This document shows positions 35,760 through 43,268 of a stretch of DNA of 51,242 nucleotides, piece after piece. The notes under the pieces were generated by a model. That model ran no database searches and was not told the DNA's origin. It saw nothing but the letters and a program-made list of their open reading frames with translations. The DNA comes from Lachnospiraceae bacterium (lineage in GTDB: Bacteria; Bacillota; Clostridia; Lachnospirales; Lachnospiraceae). The stretch is taken from NCBI GenBank assembly GCA_015057445.1, contig SVEI01000013.1, positions 1-51,242 of the forward strand, in the 5' to 3' direction. A program made the translations under genes and the position numbers. Numbering within the stretch: position 1 is the first letter of the stretch; each line of letters opens with the position of its first letter.

Positions 35760-36974
35760 ATGAAAGAAAGAGTAATTCTTGCGTATTCTGGTGGTCTTGA
35801 CACTACTGCCATTATACCTTGGTTAAAGGAAACTTACGGTTTCGATGTTATCTGTGTATGTATCGACGTTGGACAGGAAAGCGAGCTTGAAGGCTTAGAG
35901 GAAAGAGCAAAATATTCAGGCGCTGAGAAGCTTTACATACTTGATGTTGTTGATGAGTTCTGTGATGACTTTATAGTTCCTGGCGTTATGGCTAATGCAA
36001 CTTATGAGAACAAGTATCTCCTTGGTACTTCATTTGCAAGACCTCTTATCGCTAAGAAGCTTGTAGAGATTGCTCGTAAGGAAAATGCTACTACTATTTG
36101 CCACGGTGCAACTGGTAAGGGTAACGATCAGGTAAGATTCGAGATTAATATAAAGGCTCTTGCTCCAGACCTTAAGATTATTGCTACTTGGAGACAGCCA
36201 GAGTGGACTATGCAGTCTAGAGAGGACGAAATTGAGTACTGTAAGCAGCATGGAATCGACCTTCCATTTGATGCTTCATCATCATACAGCCGTGATAGAA
36301 ACTTATGGCACATCAGCCATGAGGGTCTTGAGCTTGAGGATCCTTCACAGGAGCCTAACTGGGATCACCTTCTTGTACTTGGTACTCACCCAGAGAAGGC
36401 ACCAGATGAGGCTGAATATGTTACTATGACATTTGAAAAAGGTGTACCAAAGTCAGTTAACGGCAAGGAGATGAAGGTTTCTGACATCGTTCGTGAGCTT
36501 AACAGACTTGGTGGAAAGCACGGCGTTGGTATCATTGATATCGTTGAGAACCGTGTTGTTGGTATGAAGTCACGTGGTGTATACGAGACTCCAGGTGGAA
36601 CAATCCTTATGGAGGCTCATATGCAGCTTGAGGAGCTTATCCTTGACAGAGACACTCTTGCATTCAAGAAGATTATCTCAGACAAGTACGCTGATATGAT
36701 TTATGAAGGTAAGTGGTACTGCCCACTTCGCGAGGCACTTCAGGCATTTATAGAGAAGAGCCAGGAGCGTGTAACTGGTGAAGTTAAGTTCAAGCTTTAC
36801 AAGGGTAACATCATTAAGGCTGGTACTACTTCTCCATACAGCATGTATTCAGAGGAGCTTGCAAGCTTCACAACTGGTGACCTTTACGACCACAAGGATG
36901 CTGAAGGATTCATCAACTTATTTGGACTTTCTATGAAGGTTCGTGGAATGCTTGATGCAAAGAGAGACAATTAA
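35760..36974 (+). CDS. argG: argininosuccinate synthase
   Basis: A 404-aa ATP-dependent enzyme that joins citrulline and aspartate. It has the ATP-pyrophosphatase P-loop LAYSGGLDTTAIIPWL near the start, ATTICHGATGKGNDQVRFE, and FDASSSYSRDRNLWHISHEG. Codon use is visibly more biased than in neighbouring genes, suggesting high expression. It stands alone on the plus strand, divergent from argC, with a good promoter and terminator. No argH follows. Confidence 0.97.
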   Translation: MKERVILAYSGGLDTTAIIPWLKETYGFDVICVCIDVGQESELEGLEERAKYSGAEKLYILDVVDEFCDDFIVPGVMANATYENKYLLGTSFARPLIAKKLVEIARKENATTICHGATGKGNDQVRFEINIKALAPDLKIIATWRQPEWTMQSREDEIEYCKQHGIDLPFDASSSYSRDRNLWHISHEGLELEDPSQEPNWDHLLVLGTHPEKAPDEAEYVTMTFEKGVPKSVNGKEMKVSDIVRELNRLGGKHGVGIIDIVENRVVGMKSRGVYETPGGTILMEAHMQLEELILDRDTLAFKKIISDKYADMIYEGKWYCPLREALQAFIEKSQERVTGEVKFKLYKGNIIKAGTTSPYSMYSEELASFTTGDLYDHKDAEGFINLFGLSMKVRGMLDAKRDN

Positions 36975-36998
36975 TAAAATAATATAACACATAAAGCA

Positions 36999-37031
36999 AA
37001 AAGCCTTGGTACTTAGTGTTCCAAGGCTTTT
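36999..37031 (+). terminator. argG terminator
   Basis: An 11-bp perfect stem AAAAGCCTTGG / CCAAGGCTTTT with an 11-nt loop, 25 bp after the argG stop. Confidence 0.9.
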
Positions 37032-37061
37032 ACTTATTACTATGCTACTTGTATTCCTTTT

Positions 37062-37708
37062 CGTATTATTAGATTTGCAGACTTATTTAATGGTGTATGC
37101 TTTGAGGGTAAACAGGTAATAAAACCAGATGAGTTGGTAGAATTGGAAGGTGAATCAGACCTTGTACTGCAAGATAAAAATGGTAAAAGAAAATACGTAC
37201 AACGATACCGCGATATAGTTAAGGGCTGGAATGGGACGGAGCTATGGATTTACATAGTATGTTTAAGGTCACAGAATCAGATAATCATAACGATATAATT
37301 GGGCTTCTAAGAAAATTTGTTCCAAATTATCACATAAATTTGTTTAATCCATTAAACAAAAATGAATTTTCCACATTTTTAACGGATTTACAAATAGTGT
37401 TTGGTATGTTAAAGTATAGATACGACAAAATGGGGCTTCACCAATATACACAAGATAACCAAGCATATTTTAGTTCGGTAGATTATGATACTTGTAATGT
37501 AATAACTACATTGCTTAATACAGATAAGATTTTCAAAGATGTATTGGAGATAAAAAAGGAGGGAAATGACATGTGTAAAGCATTAGATGATTTATATAAT
37601 GATGGCATAAAAACTTGTAATAAAGCAACAAAAACCCGATATGCATATAGCATATCGGGTAATTTTTTTCATACTATCTTAGTGGAACATATGATTTCCA
37701 ATTACTGA
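37062..37708 (+). pseudogene. Rpn-family (PD-(D/E)XK) recombination-promoting nuclease remnant
   Basis: The N-terminal part, RFADLFNGVCFEGKQVIKPD through YRDIVKGWNGTE, is in one frame without a start. The sequence jumps to another frame as DLHSMFKVTESDNHNDIIGL, KFVPNYHINLFNP and TFLTDLQIVFGMLKYRYDKM. In intact Rpn/YhgA-type proteins about 80-100 residues with the nuclease core lie between these pieces, so the catalytic part is deleted. The 3' end runs into the terminator hairpin at 37634-37660 and is probably truncated as well. Confidence 0.75.
37634..37660. terminator. bidirectional terminator
   Basis: A perfect 11-bp stem ACCCGATATGC / GCATATCGGGT with a 5-nt loop. Seven Ts follow two bases later on the plus strand and five Ts on the minus strand. 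It serves the SleB-like gene (minus). Confidence 0.9.
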
Positions 37709-38896
37709 ATAAACTGAATAGTCATTCAAGTCTGTTATATATAATGCTCTGAAGTACATATAATTTCCAATGTTGTTAACACCTGAAAGTGCCTCTTCAA
37801 CTGCCTGACGACAACTTGCCTGAGCACCGTTAGTTAAGTAGTATTCCATCTTAGGTGATGAAGTACAGCTAAACTGATATGGTGCATAAACAACATCACT
37901 TACAGTTGTTCCCCAATGTCCAGATAACATTCTGTTAATGATAACATTAGCAACTGCCAACTGTCCATCGTATGACTCTCCACCACTCTCTAATGTTACG
38001 ATAGTAGCTAAGAGATTAATATCTTCCTCACTTAAGCTGATAGGACTTCTATATGTAGTAGCTACAGGTACACCAGCATCAACTACAGCATCTGGTCTGT
38101 AAGGCTTGTCTGTACTCTCCTGCTCTGTTGTAGTCTCCTCTTCCTTAGACTCAGTTGACTCTGTAGATTCAGTAGTACTCTCAGTAGTTTCTGTACTTTC
38201 TGTAGTCTCCTGTGTTGTAGTCTCTATAATTGAACCTGCATTATTAGGAGTATCATCTACCTTCTCAACAGTATCACTACCCTGAACTGGCTTCTTAGCA
38301 TCAGAAGTCTCTGTCTTTGTCTTAGGAGCTTCCTCTGTAGTTGTCTCATCCTTATTTACATCTTCATCATCATCGATAGACATGAACATTGCATTAATAT
38401 ATCCACAGCTACCCTCGTCGTATTCTACACAAATCCACTCTTCATTAGACTTGCTCTGGTCTACCACGTATTCTTCATCTGAGTATGCAGTACCGATTAC
38501 ATCACCTTCATAAGAAGCTGTAGCTCTTACATACACGTTATCATCAGTAACAATACCCTTAATAATCAATGCCTCAGAAACAACTATTGTCTCATTAGCC
38601 TCTACCACAGTCTGAGAACCTGCATCAAGATTAGCCCAAAGAGAATTAATAGAATCAACGTTAATCACATCAGTATCTAAATCGTTAATTGTATAGCTCT
38701 GTGGAACTGTCTTCTCAACCTCGACTTCTACCTCATTATCCTGTGATGTCAAAATCGCCATACCAACTGTTGTAGCAATCAATGCTGCAATAATTGTTGT
38801 AATCAAAATATTTCTTACAATGTATCTTCCGTTAAAAACCTCTTTTGAAAGAAAAATTTTGAAATCTCTAAGCTTTGACTTAGTTCTTTTACTCAT
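37679..38896 (-). CDS. SleB-like cell-wall hydrolase with SH3 domain
   Basis: A 405-aa exported protein. A membrane anchor (ILITTIIAALIATTVGMAIL) is followed by an SH3-type segment (IVTDDNVYVRATASYEGDVI), a long Thr/Glu/Ser-rich linker (about 170-270), and a C-terminal Hydrolase_2/SleB domain: SEEDINLLATIVTLESGGES (catalytic Glu), QLAVANVIINRMLSGHWG and YAPYQFSCTSS. SleB-type enzymes cleave peptidoglycan glycan strands, in spore cortex or vegetative wall. The ATG at 38896 is preferred (MSKRTKSKL). Confidence 0.9.
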   Translation of the reverse strand: MSKRTKSKLRDFKIFLSKEVFNGRYIVRNILITTIIAALIATTVGMAILTSQDNEVEVEVEKTVPQSYTINDLDTDVINVDSINSLWANLDAGSQTVVEANETIVVSEALIIKGIVTDDNVYVRATASYEGDVIGTAYSDEEYVVDQSKSNEEWICVEYDEGSCGYINAMFMSIDDDEDVNKDETTTEEAPKTKTETSDAKKPVQGSDTVEKVDDTPNNAGSIIETTTQETTESTETTESTTESTESTESKEEETTTEQESTDKPYRPDAVVDAGVPVATTYRSPISLSEEDINLLATIVTLESGGESYDGQLAVANVIINRMLSGHWGTTVSDVVYAPYQFSCTSSPKMEYYLTNGAQASCRQAVEEALSGVNNIGNYMYFRALYITDLNDYSVYSVIGNHMFH

Positions 38897-38930
38897 AATT
38901 AACACCTATTCCAAAAAAATTACAAAATTA

Positions 38931-38973
38931 AATATCGGTGTAACAGTTGTTACACATTTGTTACACCGATATT
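38931..38973 (-). terminator. 15-bp inverted repeat between degV and the SleB-like gene
   Basis: AATATCGGTGTAACA / TGTTACACCGATATT is a perfect stem with a 13-nt loop. On the minus strand it is followed by TTAATTTTGTAATTTTTTT. It follows degV and sits about 35 bp before the next start codon, so it could be a terminator or an attenuator. Confidence 0.65.
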
Positions 38974-38999
38974 TTAACACCTCGTATAATATATGTCAA

Positions 39000-39027
39000 G
39001 CATTTGTTACATTTTTGTAACAAATGC
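39000..39027. repeat. 12-bp inverted repeat over the degV stop
   Basis: GCATTTGTTACA / TGTAACAAATGC with a TTTT loop spans the last codons and stop of degV. It shares the TGTTACA core with the hairpin at 38931-38973. Confidence 0.7.
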
Positions 39028-39879
39028 CATCGCAGTCATTCCTGCACCTACGTGTGTACCTATGATTGGACCTATTGGAGCAACCATTATATTCTCTTCT
39101 TTCATACCCGCTTCAATGGCCATTGCCTTAAGCTTATTAGCATTGTCTATGGCGTCTGCATGACCTATTACAACTCGCAAGCTACCTAGGTCTTCCACAT
39201 CTTCCTTAACCTTTGAGATAATAAAATCAAGTGCTTTTCCAACACCTCTTGCCTTAGATTTAACCACTAGCTTACCTTCTTGATCTACACTAAGTATTGG
39301 TTTTATCTTCAATGCACTTCCAACTACGGCACTTACTGCAGATAGTCTACCACCTCTTTTAAGATGGAACAAATCTTCTACCATAAACCAATGTCTAACA
39401 TCATATCTCTTATCCTTAATCCACTGAGCCAGTGTATCGATATCCATTCCTTCTTTTTTGAGCATAGCAGCTTCATATAAGAAAGCACCTTGTCCCACTG
39501 AAGCAGACACAGAATCTATAGATATGATTTTTGCATCCGGATAATCTTCCTTAACCATCTCTATTGCCATCTTAGATGTCTGATAAGAACCACTAAGTCC
39601 GGAAGAAAATGCAAGATAAAGCACATCCTTCCCTTCCTTTACTATTTCCTCAAATAATTCCTTATAGGTTACAGGATTAACCTGTGCAGTAACGGGCATG
39701 TCTCCATTTCTGAGTCTGTCATAAAACTTACTTACATCCCCATCTCTCTCGTCAAGATAATAATAAAACACCTCATCATTTATAGAATAAGAAAATGGCA
39801 ATATCTTAACATCCAGTTCCTTTATTACATCTACTGGTAAATCTCCCGTAGAATCACTTACTAATACATAATTATTCAT
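39007..39879 (-). CDS. DegV family fatty-acid-binding protein
   Basis: A 290-aa protein. DegV proteins bind fatty acids, and relatives (FakB) present them to the kinase FakA for phosphorylation and entry into phospholipid synthesis. Visible signatures: YVLVSDSTGDLPVDVI, ITAQ-type substrate loop PVTAQVNPVTYKELF, AFSSGLSGSYQTSKMA, DSVSASVGQGAF and LKRGGRLSAVSAVVG. The ATG at 39879 gives the family N-terminus. Its first 8 nt overlap the stop of the upstream lipoprotein gene, so translation is coupled. No FakA gene is in the window. Confidence 0.92.
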   Translation of the reverse strand: MNNYVLVSDSTGDLPVDVIKELDVKILPFSYSINDEVFYYYLDERDGDVSKFYDRLRNGDMPVTAQVNPVTYKELFEEIVKEGKDVLYLAFSSGLSGSYQTSKMAIEMVKEDYPDAKIISIDSVSASVGQGAFLYEAAMLKKEGMDIDTLAQWIKDKRYDVRHWFMVEDLFHLKRGGRLSAVSAVVGSALKIKPILSVDQEGKLVVKSKARGVGKALDFIISKVKEDVEDLGSLRVVIGHADAIDNANKLKAMAIEAGMKEENIMVAPIGPIIGTHVGAGMTAMAFVTKM

Positions 39880-40960
39880 TACTTTCTTCCTCTTTTTTTC
39901 CAAAATAGAAATCCAAACCATTGGCAATTCCGGTTGCTATCTTTGTCTGATGATCATAGGACATTAACAATTCTTCCTCGCCCTCGTTACTGAGATATCC
40001 TACCTTTATTACAGTTACAGGAACTATACTCCAATTAATGGTTGTCATTTCGTTAGTTTCATAGATACCATTGTTTACAATATCAATCTCTTCAGATATA
40101 CCTTGAAGTATTCTTGTAGACAGTGCATTGCTTTGCTCATACAAATGACCATTATACATACTATCTTCAGTCATACATACAGCCATAACTCCTGTCAAAT
40201 CTTCATTAGTACTAAAATTCATCTGAATCTTTATAAATGCATCTGCAGATAAATCATTAGCCATCTGTGCTCTCGCCTGATTGGAAATATTAACATCATC
40301 TAATTCTCTTGTAAGATATACAGTATATCCTCTAAGCTCTAACTCTGACTTAAGCACTAGCGCATATTCAAGATTCAATGCATATTCTCTAGCTCCGTAC
40401 TTAGTACCTACAAATCCAGATGACGCACACTGCTTAGTTTCCTCGCTACCAGGACCTATTTCCTCTAAATTAGCATTTACATTCTGCTGGTTACCTGGAT
40501 CAATTACTATAACTTCTCCTATAGCATCTCCTGGAGTAGCCATGGTAAAGTCATCCTCTGCGCCAACTGGGGCAGTTGTTTTCACTACATATTCGGAATA
40601 TATATAGAAAGTGTCTCCATCTATAACAACTCTAGTCCACTCATCATTATATCCGGAACGTCTTACCACTTCGTCTGCACCTAGAAGTATATATATATTT
40701 GCATCAGTACTTGGCTCAACTCTTACATTAACAATATCACCTAGTGTTTTTACATAATCATTAGCCAAGAAGAATCCATCCTCATCCATTCTAGCAGTCT
40801 GTTCTTCAACTGCATCCTCTGGAGTAGCCATCATCTGCTCAAATGGAAACATAGGTTGTTTGCTTTCTTCTGTAGTGTTCTTTTTTTCTTTATCTTTACC
40901 GCAACCAACGGCAAAAATCATCAAAAATATACTTATATATAGTAAAATATGTTTTTTCAT
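39872..40960 (-). CDS. amidase_3-like lipoprotein with SH3 domain, catalytic residues lost
   Basis: A 362-aa lipoprotein (MKKHILLYISIFLMIFAVGC, lipobox AVGC). An SH3-type segment (VNVRVEPSTDANIYILLGAD) is followed by an N-acetylmuramoyl-L-alanine amidase fold: IVIDPG (152-156), EYALNLEYAL, GYTVYLTREL, and VGYLSNEGEEELL near the end. The zinc and catalytic residues are changed: the His after DPG is Asn157, the His of the SIHAN-like motif is Gln246, and the Glu before GYLSN is Lys319; only Glu192 fits. A short MATPxDA motif occurs twice (44-50 and 140-146). It is probably a non-catalytic wall-binding or regulatory protein. It overlaps degV by 8 nt. Confidence 0.85.
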   Translation of the reverse strand: MKKHILLYISIFLMIFAVGCGKDKEKKNTTEESKQPMFPFEQMMATPEDAVEEQTARMDEDGFFLANDYVKTLGDIVNVRVEPSTDANIYILLGADEVVRRSGYNDEWTRVVIDGDTFYIYSEYVVKTTAPVGAEDDFTMATPGDAIGEVIVIDPGNQQNVNANLEEIGPGSEETKQCASSGFVGTKYGAREYALNLEYALVLKSELELRGYTVYLTRELDDVNISNQARAQMANDLSADAFIKIQMNFSTNEDLTGVMAVCMTEDSMYNGHLYEQSNALSTRILQGISEEIDIVNNGIYETNEMTTINWSIVPVTVIKVGYLSNEGEEELLMSYDHQTKIATGIANGLDFYFGKKEEESNE

Positions 40961-41065
40961 CTCGAGTATCTCCTATATTTAATCAAATTTGCACTCTTTC
41001 CGTTTGATTATAGCAAAACAGAATAAAAGACACAAGTCAATTGTTTTTCTTTCCATAATCTTAAT

Positions 41066-41094
41066 TTGATATTTTTTATTCATCATAGTATAAT
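41066..41094 (+). promoter_or_regulatory. promoter of the DUF368/GIY-YIG pair
   Basis: TTGATA (41066-41071), 17-bp spacer, TATAAT (41089-41094), about 55 bp before the DUF368 ATG. Confidence 0.7.
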
Positions 41095-41147
41095 GTTACT
41101 GTTTTTCTACTATATTAATAAGTATATATAATAAGAAAGGATTCATC

Positions 41148-42074
41148 ATGAAATTTTTAGTCGAGTTAATTAAGGGCATGTTTGTTGGTATAGCAAATGT
41201 TATTCCTGGCGTCAGCGGTGGTACCATGGCAGTTTCATTTGGTATCTATGACAAAATCATTTCATCAGTAACTAATTTATTTAAAGACTTTAAGAAAAGT
41301 GTTAAAACTCTTTTTCCTATAGCCGTAGGAATTGTAATAGGTGTAATTGCATTTACATTTATTATTCCTTATTTTCTTGAGACACAGCCTTTTTGTACTT
41401 CTGCGGCATTTACTGGTCTCATAGTTGGTGGTATTCCAATGATTATTAAGTCATTAAAGGAAAGCGGTCAAAGAGATACCCACAAATCCATCCCAGCGAA
41501 TGTTGTAGCATTCATTGTATTATTTGCAATTTCGCTTATTATGCCATTTATGAACGGAGATGCTGAAAGTGGAATTCTTCTCTCAGCAGACCCAATAACA
41601 ATGGTTAAGGTTTTCTTCCTTGGTATTATAGCCGCAGCCACAATGGTTATCCCAGGTGTCAGTGGTTCACTTGTCCTTATGGTTTTAGGCTATTATTTCG
41701 GAATAATAACAGCCGTCAAGAATTTTATTCTTGGTCTCAAAAGCTTGGATTGGGGAGTAATGCTGGATAACGGTTTGGTACTCGCTCCATTTGCAATTGG
41801 TTGTATACTTGGAATATTTTTTATTTCTAAAATTATAGAATGGTTATTTGCTCATTATCCAACAGCAACCTTCAGCGGAATACTTGGTCTTATTGTTACC
41901 TCTCCTGTATCAATCTTCTATAAGGTACACCAGGAATATAGCTTAAGCACTACATCAATAATTCAAGTTATAGTAGGAATTGTAATATGCATAGTTTGCA
42001 TATGGGTTACAATTGCTATGGGTAAGTGGGAAGCTAAGATAGAAGGTGACACCCAAAAAACAAGCGAGGCATAA
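41148..42074 (+). CDS. popT: DUF368 membrane protein, probable undecaprenyl-phosphate translocase (PopT type)
   Basis: A 308-aa polytopic membrane protein with the two DUF368 signatures IANVIPGVSGGTMAVSFGIY and TMVIPGVSGSLVLMVLGYYF, one in each half, pointing to an internal duplication. DUF368 proteins (PopT) have been shown in other bacteria to return the lipid carrier undecaprenyl phosphate across the membrane for reuse in wall synthesis. It has eight or more membrane helices. A GIY-YIG gene follows after 3 nt. Confidence 0.88.
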   Translation: MKFLVELIKGMFVGIANVIPGVSGGTMAVSFGIYDKIISSVTNLFKDFKKSVKTLFPIAVGIVIGVIAFTFIIPYFLETQPFCTSAAFTGLIVGGIPMIIKSLKESGQRDTHKSIPANVVAFIVLFAISLIMPFMNGDAESGILLSADPITMVKVFFLGIIAAATMVIPGVSGSLVLMVLGYYFGIITAVKNFILGLKSLDWGVMLDNGLVLAPFAIGCILGIFFISKIIEWLFAHYPTATFSGILGLIVTSPVSIFYKVHQEYSLSTTSIIQVIVGIVICIVCIWVTIAMGKWEAKIEGDTQKTSEA

Positions 42075-42077
42075 AAA

Positions 42078-42338
42078 ATGAATTACACCTACATATTAAA
42101 ATGTAGCGATAACTCCCTATATTGTGGCTGGACTAATAACTTAGAAAAAAGATTAGCTGCACACAACAAGGGAAAGGGCGGAAAATACACAAGAACAAGA
42201 ACTCCTGTAGAGCTTGTTTACTACGAAACATTCGAAACCAAAGAAGAAGCTATGAGGCGAGAATTCCACATCAAGCGGCTTAGTCGCAAGGAGAAATTAG
42301 AACTCATAGCACAAAGTAACAGGGACTGCGCACAATAA
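42078..42338 (+). CDS. GIY-YIG nuclease superfamily protein (YhbQ/UPF0213 type)
   Basis: An 86-aa single-domain protein: YTYILKCSDNSLYCGWTNNL carries the GIY-YIG-like strand pair (YIL...YCG), followed by EKRLAAHNKGKGGKYT, the Arg/His region, and KEEAMRREFHIKRLSRKEK with the metal-binding Glu. Members are presumed DNA or RNA nucleases of unknown target. It is cotranscribed with popT (3-nt gap). Its stop is 1 nt from the stop of the convergent DUF2156 gene. Confidence 0.88.
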   Translation: MNYTYILKCSDNSLYCGWTNNLEKRLAAHNKGKGGKYTRTRTPVELVYYETFETKEEAMRREFHIKRLSRKEKLELIAQSNRDCAQ

Positions 42339-42361
42339 TTCAAATTGGCGCGGTCCCTGTT
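42318..42361. terminator. shared terminator hairpin inside two convergent coding ends
   Basis: AACAGGGAC / GTCCCTGTT with an inner CGC/GCG pairing lies inside the last codons of the GIY-YIG gene and of the DUF2156 gene. No long T-run is visible on either strand. Confidence 0.5.
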
Positions 42362-43239
42362 ACAGTTCCTTTTTCCACTAATCTTATAGGCTGATAAGAT
42401 GTTTTTGCATGCCTAAGTCCTGGTATTCCAAGGTCTTCTTCTCTATTAATGTATTTGTATCCCTTTAACATCCTTCTGACAAACTCTCTGTTAATCATAG
42501 GGTAAGCTCCCTGAATATCTGAGTATGCTTTCTCAAAGTGTACTACAAAACATCTGTCATTTATTGGCTCTCCTAGAGTAAATGCTATCACCCTGCCATC
42601 AACTCTAATCAATCCTCCAGTAAGTCCTAAATTCTCTCTATTCTTTAAAGCTTTCTCAATAATATTTCGCTCGTATAGCTTATCCGCTTCTCCATCAGGA
42701 TTATTGTCACGTTCCCAATTATAAGCCATTTCTATACACTCTTCATAATTAGAATCGTCTATTTCCTCAAACATATAATCTGGAAAGTTCTCTTCAAATC
42801 GATTGATATGATTTCTTTTACCATGAAGCTTTTTGCCTTTTAATTCAGACAAAGTCTTATACTCATAGAGATAATCTGCCTCGTCTCTGCCATATTCTAT
42901 CTTATATTTCTCTGGATACCATTCTTCTATCTGCGCAAACATCTCAGGATGAACCAGATAAAATGTAGGTTCCAGCCCGCTATCAACTAATTCCTTACAC
43001 AGCTTATCAAAGGCTTTCTTAGGATTATGCTCTCCAATAGGAAATGTAAATGCCACAGGTTTTCCATCCTTTACCTTACAGTAGGAAAGCATATCCTCTA
43101 CTATCACAAATCCAGTATCATAAAACTCAGACCATAAAATATTATTGGCTGCGGTTAACTCGCAGCCAAAATACTTATTATATCCGAGGTATTTTTTTAA
43201 TTGACCTATGTTTTCTAAACTAGGTTTATATATTTCCAT
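42340..43239 (-). CDS. DUF2156 (phosphatidylglycerol lysyltransferase-like GNAT) protein
   Basis: A 299-aa protein with the DUF2156 pattern: KKYLGYNKYFGCELTAANN and LWSEFYDTGFVIVEDML near the N-terminus, and KLHGKRNHINRFEENFPDYM and VHFEKAYSDIQGAYPMINRE toward the C-terminus. This cytosolic fold is the catalytic part of MprF-type aminoacyl transferases, but no membrane flippase part is present, so the substrate is unknown. The ATG at 43239 has AGGAGG 5 nt upstream. Confidence 0.88.
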   Translation of the reverse strand: MEIYKPSLENIGQLKKYLGYNKYFGCELTAANNILWSEFYDTGFVIVEDMLSYCKVKDGKPVAFTFPIGEHNPKKAFDKLCKELVDSGLEPTFYLVHPEMFAQIEEWYPEKYKIEYGRDEADYLYEYKTLSELKGKKLHGKRNHINRFEENFPDYMFEEIDDSNYEECIEMAYNWERDNNPDGEADKLYERNIIEKALKNRENLGLTGGLIRVDGRVIAFTLGEPINDRCFVVHFEKAYSDIQGAYPMINREFVRRMLKGYKYINREEDLGIPGLRHAKTSYQPIRLVEKGTVTGTAPI

Positions 43240-43268
43240 ATCTACCTCCTGTGTTTCATACACAGTAT

